Assembly: GCA_021806235.1 (NCBI GenBank) | Contig: JAJZXU010000016.1 | Coordinates: 1-64,000 of the forward strand | DNA: 64,000 nucleotides | From: Thermoplasmata archaeon | GTDB taxonomy: Archaea > Thermoplasmatota > Thermoplasmata > Thermoplasmatales > Thermoplasmataceae | Reading direction: 5' to 3' | Shown here: positions 45,784 through 54,742 of the stretch, in pieces | Layout: each line of letters opens with the position of its first letter | Position numbering within the stretch: the first letter of the stretch is position 1 | Notes under the pieces: model-generated | The model's input: only the letters and a program-made list of their open reading frames with translations | Told to the model about the DNA's origin: nothing | The model's database searches: none | Program-made: the position numbers and the translations under genes

Positions 45784-46177
45784 TTATTGCACCCGACATA
45801 GTAGTTATATTAAAATATGGGAATCCTAGGGCAGTGATATATTTATCCGAAAATCTCACAAGTGAAGGTTCAGCATAAACATCTATTGTTACATTTGATT
45901 CTGTTTCGAACCTTGTCATAGCTGGGGCATCAAACTCAAAATTTGATACCTTATCAAGCTGTTCCTCTGACAATTTATTTAAGGGTATTCTACTGAATGG
46001 TTTCTTATTATAAATTTTCTGGTTAACGATCTTCAGTGTTGTATTCAGGACATTTACACCATCCCCAACCATAGCTATCCGGGCATCAATAATCTCAAAA
46101 GAGACTTGCATGCCAAGTTCTGGTATTTTTACAACGCATGGTTTTTTAGTCTTCAGAACTACTGTTAGCTCCTTCAT
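45767..46177 (-). CDS. Hypothetical protein, second gene of island operon
   Basis: 136 residues, no membrane helix, beta-rich with LTVVLKTKKPCVVKIPELGMQVSFEIIDARIAMVGDG and a C-terminal NITTMSGAIIVQKD. No family recognised. It overlaps both neighbours (32 bases with the first gene, 17 with the third), an unusually compact layout that implies coupled translation. Confidence 0.5.
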   Translation of the reverse strand: MKELTVVLKTKKPCVVKIPELGMQVSFEIIDARIAMVGDGVNVLNTTLKIVNQKIYNKKPFSRIPLNKLSEEQLDKVSNFEFDAPAMTRFETESNVTIDVYAEPSLVRFSDKYITALGFPYFNITTMSGAIIVQKD

Positions 46178-46466
46178 TTTTAACCGCTTCTTTCAGGAAT
46201 TCCACGTCTTCTTTTGCTATCTTTGACTTGAGCTCTATTGAAATGTAAGAGATCTTACGATCCATTGATAAACCAATTTCCACGTCAGACTCAATATAGA
46301 GCCAATCTATCGCTCCTCTTCCATAATCCAGATATAATCTGTTCCCTCTTTTATTAATACTTACTTTCGGTTTAGATTGGTCTGGCAGCACCGAAATATA
46401 GTTTGAAACGCTTGAAGTAGTGCTACTTGATGAGGACGATACTGTTGACTCATTCATTGTTAACAT
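46146..46466 (-). CDS. Hypothetical protein, first gene of island operon
   Basis: 106 residues with a Ser/Thr-rich N-terminus (SSSSSTTSSVSNY). A beta core follows, GNRLYLDYGRGAIDWLYIE...DRKISYISIELKSKIAKEDV, faintly like DUF2283 proteins (short strands ending in a -V-GIEI- type turn). An ATG four codons in is an alternative start. The promoter would lie in 46467-46510, where tttaataactataggaataaat is AT-rich. Confidence 0.5.
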   Translation of the reverse strand: MLTMNESTVSSSSSSTTSSVSNYISVLPDQSKPKVSINKRGNRLYLDYGRGAIDWLYIESDVEIGLSMDRKISYISIELKSKIAKEDVEFLKEAVKNEGANSSSED

Positions 46467-46679
46467 GAATACTTTAATAACTATAGGAATAAATAGTTTT
46501 CCTCTAACCGGTCAGTGGAATATGAAATAACCCGTATGGTTTCTTTCTGGTCATTGCCATGGTATTTCTAATTGTACTCATTTTCCTTAACTTTCTGGTG
46601 TAGAATACTGGGTAAAACCCGGTGTATGCTTTCGAGTCCTTACTGGATCTGGAACCTTCTAGAGTTCTCCGGTGAACAA
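46467..46679. other. Left flank of repeat copy 2, no gene identified
   Basis: Holds the promoter of the three-gene operon near 46467-46510. The rest is less AT-rich than usual. A leftward frame at 46504-46704 (containing FYPVFYTRKLRKMSTIRNTM) may be a scrap of an older gene; I cannot name it. Confidence 0.4.
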
Positions 46680-46770
46680 CAGATGGTAATACCACTGAAT
46701 GCAAAGGTCAGAATATCTGATGAGGAGCCGTATATGGAACTGATGGAAAATGTTGTTGACTGAACCTATT
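46680..46770 (+). repeat. 91-bp direct repeat, copy 2
   Basis: A near-perfect second copy of the S66 gene's 3' end, here without the rest of the gene. It gives rise to a meaningless 63-codon rightward frame. Sequence similarity stops sharply at 46770, where the G+C-rich menA segment begins. Either an integration that duplicated its target or an unequal recombination made it, recently, since only one base differs. Confidence 0.95.
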
Positions 46771-46836
46771 GCGATTTCCCTCCGGCATGCCTCTTATGTG
46801 GAAATTGATGGAAAACTCCCCTTACAGAGTATTTAT

Positions 46837-47703
46837 TCACCATAATAACCCAACTGTCAGCAAAATGCCAATGATCACATGAATACTACCGGCTATAGGC
46901 ACCGCTTTCGGTAGCATTTCCGTATGGCGCAGGGTAGCCAAGTTTTTGACGGCTACAGGAAGAACAAGCCAGATGATCAGCACAGTGATAGGTAGCATCC
47001 TGAAAAGTGTCATGGTGGTGATCCACATGAGTACGGTGCTAACCAGAATATTCATGGTGATATAACCACCCTTTCTTCCGAGTACTATGGGCAGTGTGCG
47101 CCGGCCATGCTTCATGTCCTTAACGTAATCCCGCAGGTTGTTGGCCAGCAAAATAGTGGCGACGGAAAGACCTACAGGAATGGACAGCAGGAGTCCGTTT
47201 AACGTCATCACGCCGCCGGCGGCAAACTGGGTGGAAAGCAATTCAATGGGTCCCATGATCAGGGCTACCAGGAGTTCCCCGAACGGCGTGGACGATACAG
47301 GATGGGAGGTCCCGGCGTAAATAAATCCGGCTATCAGGCCTAAAATCCCCATAGCTAACAGTATCCAGCCCCGGAATGCCACGAGAATCATGCCCAGTAC
47401 AAATGCCAGAGCGTAGGTCATAAGAGCCCATAACAAAACGGTACGGGCAGGGACTTCACCGGAGACGATAATACCGCCGATACCCAGTGATTCTTCATTA
47501 TCCAGACCGCGTGTGTAGTCAAAATATTCGTTGAGCATATTGGCGCCAATTTGCATTAAAAAGGCAATCAGTAAGATATCGATCCATGCCCACCACCAAA
47601 AATGTCCGGATCTGATAGCCAGAGCTCCTCCTACCAGCAACGGGACCACGGTTGCCATAAGGGTGGGAGGTCTGCTGACTTTAAGAAGACTTATCCATGT
47701 CAT
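46837..47703 (-). CDS. menA: MenA-like UbiA prenyltransferase, bacterial-looking
   Basis: A 288-residue membrane prenyltransferase, most like 1,4-dihydroxy-2-naphthoate polyprenyltransferase of menaquinone synthesis. First motif NEYFDYTRGLDNEESLG at about 58-74; second NNLRDYVKDMKHGRRTLPIV at about 184-203. About eight helices. The DNA is about half or more G+C by eye, against about one third around it, and uses GC-rich codons freely. Together with the sharp edge at 46771 this marks recent transfer, perhaps from an acidophilic Firmicute sharing the habitat. No other men or mqn gene is in the window. Confidence 0.88.
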   Translation of the reverse strand: MTWISLLKVSRPPTLMATVVPLLVGGALAIRSGHFWWWAWIDILLIAFLMQIGANMLNEYFDYTRGLDNEESLGIGGIIVSGEVPARTVLLWALMTYALAFVLGMILVAFRGWILLAMGILGLIAGFIYAGTSHPVSSTPFGELLVALIMGPIELLSTQFAAGGVMTLNGLLLSIPVGLSVATILLANNLRDYVKDMKHGRRTLPIVLGRKGGYITMNILVSTVLMWITTMTLFRMLPITVLIIWLVLPVAVKNLATLRHTEMLPKAVPIAGSIHVIIGILLTVGLLW

Positions 47704-47709
47704 GAATCA

Positions 47710-47862
47710 TTACCCCGCCTGCTTAATTGGATGAGCCTCATCATCGCATCCCAGCAGGATGAGGGCATTGATAACCTGCTGTGCAGAATTCTTGCCTTTA
47801 GAGGCATGCCTGTCGGGAGATTCGCGTTCTTCCATGGTCAAAGTCAAGATATATTTATTCAT
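47710..47862 (-). CDS. 50-residue protein upstream of menA
   Basis: An unlisted short gene: MNKYILTLTMEERESPDRHA, then SKGKNSAQQVINALILLGCD and a polar tail, TAA at 47712-47710, six bases before the menA ATG. It shares menA's higher G+C. A small, mixed-charge protein with one cysteine; family unknown to me. Tight coupling to menA suggests it came with it as one unit. Confidence 0.6.
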   Translation of the reverse strand: MNKYILTLTMEERESPDRHASKGKNSAQQVINALILLGCDDEAHPIKQAG

Positions 47863-47956
47863 GCATTATCACTCTACAACTGACTATGAATAAAGTGAAT
47901 AAAAAGATTACGACATTGACAGGTTTGTAAAATTAAAAAATATTGTTAAAATGATT

Positions 47957-48274
47957 TCACTCGTTCTTATAAAATTCTGTGTCTGTAACCGGCTGGGTGC
48001 TAATATTCCACTTATTATAAAGTACACCAAGCAGATATCCGAATACAATCAGGGGTATTATTCCCAGTGCAACGCTTACCATATAATAGGTCAGGCCGAA
48101 AATCATGGCATTATATAAGCCTACCACTACAGAGAATATTAGCCATAGTATGGCACCAAAAATCTCACCTTTAATTATTGCATTTTTATCAGGTATTTTA
48201 TTATATACATATGCAAATATTATGCCAAGTATAAGACCTAGGTTATGGTTTCTATTAACAATGTTAACATCCAC
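47957..48274 (-). CDS. Small membrane protein
   Basis: 105 residues with three hydrophobic segments (about 12-25, 37-60, 68-88) and a short polar tail. The first line, NLGLILGIIFAYVYNKIPDKNAIIKGEIFGAILWLIF, looks like the family of small archaeal membrane proteins with a paired-helix fold, but I cannot name it. Base composition is that of the host. The start lies just beyond the tnpB relic, so the N-terminus could have been cut. Confidence 0.5.
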   Translation of the reverse strand: MDVNIVNRNHNLGLILGIIFAYVYNKIPDKNAIIKGEIFGAILWLIFSVVVGLYNAMIFGLTYYMVSVALGIIPLIVFGYLLGVLYNKWNISTQPVTDTEFYKNE

Positions 48275-48276
48275 CT

Positions 48277-48655
48277 TTGGAAGTTATCATCTCTGCGATG
48301 CTTAAACTTCGTGGGTACAACCCAATACCCTCTATTCCGTTCACAAAAGCTTCAGGGACTGCCTTTTTTGTTATATTGTATGATGCCTGCAGGTCTGCGT
48401 GTATTAGAGTGCCACTGCCTGATCTGAAACTGCCACGTTTTATTCTTTTGCCGGTATAGCTATCACAAAGTTCTGGTTATTTTTCCTTCCCATACCTGTA
48501 GATTGCTTCCGTCCATCGTTATGGCCTATTACAATTGTATCAATATTTATTGACACTACATATTCCACAATTGTCCTGCTGATCTTATGCATTATATCCT
48601 TTATTCTCAGGTTCCTTTCTGTTATAAGGCGTTTTAAGGGATTGCCGACAATCAT
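48277..48655 (-). pseudogene. tnpB: tnpB (IS605 OrfB) relic
   Basis: Leftward reading gives SRTIVEYVVSINIDTIVIGH, then NDGRKQSTGMGRKNNQNFV, which is RuvC-II territory. A break follows and then SATLIHADLQASYNITKKAV and PEAFVNGIEGIGLYPRSLS, the family's C-terminus. The N-terminal third, the zinc finger and several frames are lost. It is a different tnpB lineage from the intact one at 31403. Confidence 0.75.
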
Positions 48656-48724
48656 AATTCACACTATTACTATTAATCATATAATAATCAAAAACCTTTT
48701 TTTAATGAAAAAACATTAGGTTAT

Positions 48725-49606
48725 ATGAATGTGGAAAAATTGGTTTATGGTTTATATCCAAAGTCAAATGAGCTCAGATTGCACATTAACAGGTGGGAAA
48801 AGGGTACTATACCGGATTCCTCATTAAATGATACGATAATCGATGAAAAGAATAGCCTATATAAGGTTTATAATGATTATAATATTGTCCATACAGACCC
48901 CCTATTTAACTGGTATGATATTTTTAGGCCACTTGCTCTTATTATAGATAATATGGAATTGGGATCATTAACAAGGTTTAAGGAAACAAATACGTTTTAT
49001 AGAATGCCTATTGTAAATGAAATAAATGATATTATAATAAACCCCGCAGGCTTTTCACCACTAAACGAAGAACCACCACTGCCATTATATTTAAAGGACG
49101 ATAATTTTAATGCATTTTTACCCTCACCCTTATCATTTTACAGAATGTCTCAGGTAGCACTGGAATACAAAGACTTTGAAAAAAAACTTTTAAACATTTA
49201 CTCTAAAATTTTGAATATATTTAAGGTAAATGAGGTTGTATTATATGACCCGTTAAGTTATGATAGTAATGATATTATTGATATAACACCACTGACAGAT
49301 AAGTTCATTGTAAAGCTTGTAACAACAGGAAAATTATATAAAGATAATATAAAGGGAAAACCATATTCAATAATTTCGGATTATAGTAATAGCAACCTTG
49401 AAATTTCAGGAGAATTATCAAGGGTTCCAGGCTTAAAATTAATAGACGGTTATAATACAAAAATGGAAGACATAAATGAAATAAATAATATTATTAATAA
49501 TTTAGGTGTGGATAACTTAATAGTAAGCCACAGGGAATATTTTGATTTCTTACCGAGAATTATTGCCGATAAAAAGTTAAGTTTAATGTCTAAAATAGGT
49601 GATTAA
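48725..49606 (+). CDS. MetE N-terminal-like protein
   Basis: A 293-residue protein matching the N-terminal half of cobalamin-independent methionine synthase in archaeal split form. It opens with VYGLYPKSNELRLHINRWEKG. DPLFNWYDIFRPLALIIDNMELGSLTRFKETNTFYRMP at about 58-95 is the characteristic stretch, and SPLSFYRMSQVAL a later one. It has no zinc site of its own. The catalytic half follows after one base. Together they methylate homocysteine or act on a folate-free donor, as proposed for archaeal core-MetE enzymes. Confidence 0.78.
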   Translation: MNVEKLVYGLYPKSNELRLHINRWEKGTIPDSSLNDTIIDEKNSLYKVYNDYNIVHTDPLFNWYDIFRPLALIIDNMELGSLTRFKETNTFYRMPIVNEINDIIINPAGFSPLNEEPPLPLYLKDDNFNAFLPSPLSFYRMSQVALEYKDFEKKLLNIYSKILNIFKVNEVVLYDPLSYDSNDIIDITPLTDKFIVKLVTTGKLYKDNIKGKPYSIISDYSNSNLEISGELSRVPGLKLIDGYNTKMEDINEINNIINNLGVDNLIVSHREYFDFLPRIIADKKLSLMSKIGD

Positions 49607-49607
49607 A

Positions 49608-50636
49608 ATGAATAATTATTTAATATCTCAGGAAATAGGAAGTTACAGAAAGCCAGAGAAATTAAGCTCAGTTTTCCATAAAATTTATGGTACAGATGAA
49701 TTTTATAAACTTGCGGAGAAAGCCACAGTAGAAACAGTAAAGGAATTTGAAAGGGTAGGGCTGAATAATATCGGTGTTGGTGGTGAAATGTTTCGCTGGG
49801 AAATGTATGAGCACCAGGCAAACAGAATAAACGGCATAAAATTCTATGGACCGGTTAGATCCTTCGATAACAGGTATTACAAAAAGGGTAGTATTGTAGA
49901 GGACATGGATATAAAAGAATCCTATCATTCAGATGAGTTGAAGTTTTTACTATCACAGAATTACGAAAATATAAAGGTACCTGTTACAGGGCCATATACA
50001 ATGATGGACTGGTCGTTCAATGAGCATTATCATGACAGGTATGAAACAGCAATGGCCTTTGCAGAATTATTAAATAAGGAAATGAAGGATTTAAAAAAAT
50101 TATGGGATGCAAAATTTCCGGGTAAAAAACTGCAGATCCAGCTGGATGAGCCGGCTACAACAACACATCCGGATGAAATGAACATTGTTGTTGATTCATT
50201 AAACAGATCTGTAAAAAATATAGACAACTGTGAATTCTCAATACATGTGTGCTATAGCAGTGATTATAGATTATTCTATGACGTTATGAATGATATAAAT
50301 ATTGATGGTTTAAATCTTGAATTTGCAAACAGGGATACACTGGAAACCGGCATTGAGGATTCAAAAAGACCCGGTTATCAGGATTTAAAATACTTCAGTG
50401 AATTTAATGATAAAAAGAAATTTATCGGCCTGGGAGTAACGGATGTACATATAGACTATGTTGAACCGGTACAGCTAATAAAAGATAGGATCAATTATAC
50501 CCTGAATATATTACCACCGGAACTTATAAGGTTAAATCCTGACTGTGGATTAAGAACAAGGTCAAGGGAAATATCCTATCAAAAATTAAAAAACATGGAC
50601 ATAGCAAAAAATGAGATATTAAAAGAAATACAGTAA
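49608..50636 (+). CDS. metE: Cobalamin-independent methionine synthase, catalytic part
   Basis: 342 residues from the ATG at 49608, one base after the upstream stop (a GTG nine bases earlier is possible). Zinc ligands are in EFSIHVCYS (His-x-Cys), and in LNPDCGLRTRS near the end. VTGPYTMMDWSFNEHY and QLDEPATTTHP are core motifs. This is the archaeal core-MetE type, some of which use a non-folate methyl donor. Its donor here is unknown. Confidence 0.88.
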   Translation: MNNYLISQEIGSYRKPEKLSSVFHKIYGTDEFYKLAEKATVETVKEFERVGLNNIGVGGEMFRWEMYEHQANRINGIKFYGPVRSFDNRYYKKGSIVEDMDIKESYHSDELKFLLSQNYENIKVPVTGPYTMMDWSFNEHYHDRYETAMAFAELLNKEMKDLKKLWDAKFPGKKLQIQLDEPATTTHPDEMNIVVDSLNRSVKNIDNCEFSIHVCYSSDYRLFYDVMNDINIDGLNLEFANRDTLETGIEDSKRPGYQDLKYFSEFNDKKKFIGLGVTDVHIDYVEPVQLIKDRINYTLNILPPELIRLNPDCGLRTRSREISYQKLKNMDIAKNEILKEIQ

Positions 50637-50690
50637 AATTTCAAACCCTTATGGGAGGGCTTTTACTGTATTAATATATATTTTTTTTAA
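50637..50690. terminator. Possible shared terminator between metE and the sedolisin
   Basis: Convergent gene ends. A short stem (ccct...aggg) at about 50647-50660 is followed rightward by a run of T (tatatattttttttaaaaa), which archaeal polymerase uses to stop. Weak but well placed. Confidence 0.4.
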
Positions 50691-53600
50691 AAATTAAACT
50701 CATCATGCTTTTTTCTCCTTTTCACAAGGAACCTTATCATGATCCCCATATAGGCTATAATACCGCCAATCAGTATTCCATTCAGTACAAAATATACTGG
50801 ACTATAATATACAGCTACCTCCTGCGTTGATATAAACGAACCATTGGTTGAGTATGCAGTAACAGTTACATAGTATGTTTTTCCAGGCGTCAGCCCCGTG
50901 AGTATAGCATATGTTGTTCCCTGGTTATATACTGTTGCACTTCTGGCATTTGTCATAAACTGGCTTGTTGAGTAATAGACCTTATATAAGCCAAAATTGC
51001 TCTGTGTATACTCATTCCATGAAACATAGACCAGGTAAAATCCAATAGGTATGTAATGTAATATGTTAAAGTTTATAATTGTAACCGTCACATTCCGGGG
51101 TAACATATACACACTTAAGGGGTTGTTTGCCCTTGATATGTTCTTCGAATAATTCTGGTATAAATATTCTGAAAATGTGGTATTATATGTTCCATTGCCG
51201 ATATATATGGAGAAATTGCCTGTACTATTGGTATAGCCCATTGTACCGTTTTTATCAAATATCTTAACATTTTTTAACGTATACCTGTATTGCTTATTAT
51301 ATACTGTTCCATTTATAATATTCATCCCGCTCAGTGGTTTTAACTGTACGGATGAGTTATAATCATTACCCGGCATTAATGAAATATTTTTGCTATAATT
51401 TAAATATCCCATTTTTGTAATATTTACTGTAATATTTCCAGGATTTACATATAAATAATTATAACCGCCATTTCTTAATGCTTTATTCTTATTTATCGTT
51501 GTGGTTATGTTCCCGGTAAAGACAAAAACATTCACAAGAACCTTTTCTGGCGTTAGGTTTACTGTCTGATTTCCGGTTATCTGGCCATTATACGGTTTAT
51601 AACCCTTTGAAGTTACATTTATTGAATTTTTACCTCCCAATTCATATATCTTTAATGTTTTACTGCTGGTACTGTAATGAAAATAGTTATCCACTGTTAC
51701 ATTTAAATCCGCTGTATAATTATGTGGTGCGTAGGTGAAATTAAGGGTATATTCCTTTATAGCCGGTATATAGATCTCCCTCGATATATTTTTGCTGCTT
51801 GTGTTTGCAGCTATACTGTAATATCCGCCATGAGAAAATGTATAGCTAACCGTACTTTCAGCAGCACTATTTACCCTTTTACCATTTACATAATATATTG
51901 CTTTACTATTGTTGCTTATGCTTAACTGTACACTAACTTGAGGCGTGAATCCTGTGATACTGTAAACTATTTTTCCCGTCTGACCAGTTTTATAAACGAA
52001 CCCATCTGTATAATTGGATGAATAGATGGCAGTTACCGTCTCCCTGGTTTTATTATAATTGAAGTTTAATTTGCTGTAATTGCTCTGGATACTGTTGTAA
52101 TGCACCTCATATATGGAATTATTGTTTATCTCTATTCTTGTTGAGTTATTGTATATATTTATGCTACTGTATGCTGTTTGGGGTATATTAACAAAGTTTA
52201 TCTGGCTATTATACTGCTGGGCACCTAAACCTGCACGGTAATTACCTGCAAATGCCACCGGCATGTTTACTGTTTTTACACTGTTGTTATTTACTTCAAA
52301 GTTTATTTCACTGTTTAAATTAATGGTAAGATATGCCTTATTAGTGCCCTTGGCATAGCCCGTAGTTTTCATCCCATTTTCTTCTATTATATATTTATAA
52401 TAATAACCGGTAGTATTATCAGCTATCCCAAACTTTATGAAATTGTTTTTATTGCCGAAAAATGATATATAGTAATATGTTGTGCCGTTAAACTGTTCAC
52501 TGTTACTGGGGGGAACATTTATTTCCGTGGAAATTTTATTTGCATAGTATGTTCCATTAAATAATAATATCGAACCATAGCCATCAAGAACACTTGATGT
52601 TGCATTTATTAAATTGCTGACTAAAGGTGTGCCCAGGCCTGTTATCGGATTCCAGTTAGAGTGTGCAGTGTAATAATCATTGCTGCCTGATGTTATCTGT
52701 GTAAATGCCGATGTATAATATTTTGTTCTGGATATCTGGTAGAACAGTGGATTAATAAACCCTAACGATTTGTGGAAATAATTATCCATTATAGCTATTA
52801 TACCTGCCCACATTGGTGTGGATATGCTTGTACCACCTAATTTATAGGTGCTTCCTGAAAGTATTACAAGAACGCCCGTATTTGGGTTGGCATCAAGTGC
52901 AACTGTAGGTACACCGTAATAACTACGGTTGTAATCATAGGGATTCTGGTAATATGGTCTTGAAAAGAAAGAAGAGAAACCACCGCCACTGCCCTCTTCC
53001 TTTCCATTTATTACGGATCCCCATGCAGTCTGTGTATATTTACCATTAGCATGATTCAGTGTGGTGCCACCTACGCCAAGAACATATGGATCACTTGCCG
53101 GAAAATTTGTTGTTAAACTCGATGTTCCGTCATATGCACCCTGATCACCGGAGGCTGCAGCAACCGTTATATTCTCTGTAGCTGCCTGTTTATATAACTG
53201 ATTCAGGGTTAATAATTCCTTATGCGATATTCCAGATTCTGGTGACCCCCAGCTCAGTGATATAACATTTCCAAGATTATGTGATATTGCATATGAAACG
53301 CCATCTAACAGTGAAGTGCCGGATCCAGGAGTAACCAGTAATTTTATTTTTGCTCCGGGTGCAATTGCATGCGTCCATTCAACATCAACGGCTGTTTCTG
53401 TGGCCCAGCCCGAATTTGTACTTGTGGGTGTACCTCCAGGATAATCTACTGTTAAATTTATCGGTGGTGTATTTGTTAAATTATCAAAAACACTTACATC
53501 ATATCCGATTGATGGGTCACCGTATGCATCAACTATTACTATAGTTGTATTATTGCCATAGTAGCCCCTACTATGAATATAATTCATATCATACGCATTA

Positions 53601-54010
53601 TAAATATTTGATGGCAGATATGCACCGTTGGTACTGGAAACCGGTCCGGAACTCAAACCATATGGAACAAAACTCGCTGAATTATTTAATGTAAAAAATG
53701 TAATGCCTAAGGTATTATTTAAACTCTGGAAAAAGGAATTTAAAAAGCTTTTATCATTGCTATTATAATTTACATTTAAAAGGTTGCCGGAATAATTGTA
53801 TTTTATATTATATGATTTCAGTTCATAATTTACATATTTCTGGGAATTCGCGGGTACATACGATATTAATGTACTTGTATTATTTTTATTTGGTGTACTG
53901 CTATCACCTATGATTTTTTCACTACTACTGGTGTTGTGGTTGGCTATAACAGCAATCGATGATAACACAAGCATGAACAGTATCGTTATTACCAATAATC
54001 TTCTAAACAT
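50687..54010 (-). CDS. Sedolisin (S53) acid protease with surface C-terminal domains
   Basis: A 1107-residue secreted acid protease. Signal peptide at about 1-24. A short prodomain precedes the S53 catalytic domain at about 130-470: GWATETAVDVEW (Glu and Asp), AASGDQGAYDG (oxyanion Asp) and GGTSISTPMWAG (nucleophile Ser). The calcium loop is NPITGLGTPLVSNL. The C-terminal 630 residues are Asn/Ser/Tyr-rich beta domains, among them carboxypeptidase-regulatory or PEGA-like repeats (GQITGNQTVNLTPEKVLVNV; INGTVYNKQYRYTLKNVKIFD) and one fibronectin III-like unit. A membrane helix and basic tail (RFLVKRRKKHDEFNF) anchor it. It feeds peptide uptake at low pH. Confidence 0.9.
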   Translation of the reverse strand: MFRRLLVITILFMLVLSSIAVIANHNTSSSEKIIGDSSTPNKNNTSTLISYVPANSQKYVNYELKSYNIKYNYSGNLLNVNYNSNDKSFLNSFFQSLNNTLGITFFTLNNSASFVPYGLSSGPVSSTNGAYLPSNIYNAYDMNYIHSRGYYGNNTTIVIVDAYGDPSIGYDVSVFDNLTNTPPINLTVDYPGGTPTSTNSGWATETAVDVEWTHAIAPGAKIKLLVTPGSGTSLLDGVSYAISHNLGNVISLSWGSPESGISHKELLTLNQLYKQAATENITVAAASGDQGAYDGTSSLTTNFPASDPYVLGVGGTTLNHANGKYTQTAWGSVINGKEEGSGGGFSSFFSRPYYQNPYDYNRSYYGVPTVALDANPNTGVLVILSGSTYKLGGTSISTPMWAGIIAIMDNYFHKSLGFINPLFYQISRTKYYTSAFTQITSGSNDYYTAHSNWNPITGLGTPLVSNLINATSSVLDGYGSILLFNGTYYANKISTEINVPPSNSEQFNGTTYYYISFFGNKNNFIKFGIADNTTGYYYKYIIEENGMKTTGYAKGTNKAYLTINLNSEINFEVNNNSVKTVNMPVAFAGNYRAGLGAQQYNSQINFVNIPQTAYSSINIYNNSTRIEINNNSIYEVHYNSIQSNYSKLNFNYNKTRETVTAIYSSNYTDGFVYKTGQTGKIVYSITGFTPQVSVQLSISNNSKAIYYVNGKRVNSAAESTVSYTFSHGGYYSIAANTSSKNISREIYIPAIKEYTLNFTYAPHNYTADLNVTVDNYFHYSTSSKTLKIYELGGKNSINVTSKGYKPYNGQITGNQTVNLTPEKVLVNVFVFTGNITTTINKNKALRNGGYNYLYVNPGNITVNITKMGYLNYSKNISLMPGNDYNSSVQLKPLSGMNIINGTVYNKQYRYTLKNVKIFDKNGTMGYTNSTGNFSIYIGNGTYNTTFSEYLYQNYSKNISRANNPLSVYMLPRNVTVTIINFNILHYIPIGFYLVYVSWNEYTQSNFGLYKVYYSTSQFMTNARSATVYNQGTTYAILTGLTPGKTYYVTVTAYSTNGSFISTQEVAVYYSPVYFVLNGILIGGIIAYMGIMIRFLVKRRKKHDEFNF

Positions 54011-54146
54011 ATATTAGTAAAATTAATCTTTATTTATATAGTTAATTGTATTTCGCATGTAACATTATTATTTACAATTTTTTATAAAATGTATCCTATC
54101 CCTAAATAAGAAAAAAGTTTTAAACCTTGTTTTATATACACCTTAA

Positions 54147-54713
54147 ATGAAAAAAATATTCATAGCGATAATATTATCATTAATTCTGATTATGGTGCCG
54201 GCCATATCAACAGCCTCACCTACATTAGCTTCCCCACCATCCACACTGCCAACAGAGAAGTATTACTATTACAACACAACCTCACATAACTGCACAGGAT
54301 ATAACGTTACAAGTGCGGACTGGCATGCATTCTTTTCTAAGGTAATAGACAATCATAAATATGTTAAATATAACTGGACAAATGTAACAACACAGTACTC
54401 GATAATATTTGACCAGAATTATAGCGGTTTAAACCCCTATGGTGCGGAATTTATAAGTGCATTGTCCTCAATAGGTTCACCAACAGTGAATAATATGACA
54501 GTGGCATTTAAGGATATAGAAAACAAATCATCACTGGTAAACCATGGTAAGTATACAAATATAAAGGCACTGGATGCGGGAGCCTATCCAGGATTTTCAT
54601 TTTCAAAGCCCGCTGTGAAACCACTGGTATCGGAATATGAGGATTTCGGAATAATAATTGCTATAATAGCAGGCATGGTAGTGTTATATTTTATCTTTAA
54701 CAGAAAAAAATGA
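54147..54713 (+). CDS. Secreted membrane-anchored protein, unknown
   Basis: 188 residues. Signal peptide at 1-24 (MKKIFIAIILSLILIMVPAIS), then a Tyr/Asn-rich ectodomain with several N-x-S/T sites, one cysteine and a C-terminal membrane helix (IIIAIIAGMVVLYFIF) with a short basic end. Same build as the AglB partner protein and a likely N-glycosylation target. Divergent from the sedolisin gene, with a 136-base region that must hold both promoters. Confidence 0.65.
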   Translation: MKKIFIAIILSLILIMVPAISTASPTLASPPSTLPTEKYYYYNTTSHNCTGYNVTSADWHAFFSKVIDNHKYVKYNWTNVTTQYSIIFDQNYSGLNPYGAEFISALSSIGSPTVNNMTVAFKDIENKSSLVNHGKYTNIKALDAGAYPGFSFSKPAVKPLVSEYEDFGIIIAIIAGMVVLYFIFNRKK

Positions 54714-54742
54714 ATTAAATATTAATTTATAATAACTGTAAT

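Noticed and set aside
46572-46763. 63-codon rightward frame ending in the S66 C-terminus
   Set aside because: It is the second copy of the 91-bp repeat read with unrelated upstream sequence; not a gene.
46771-47835. Inverted gaggcatgcc blocks on both sides of menA
   Set aside because: The right one lies inside the 50-residue gene and the match fades after about 12 bases; not convincing as element ends.
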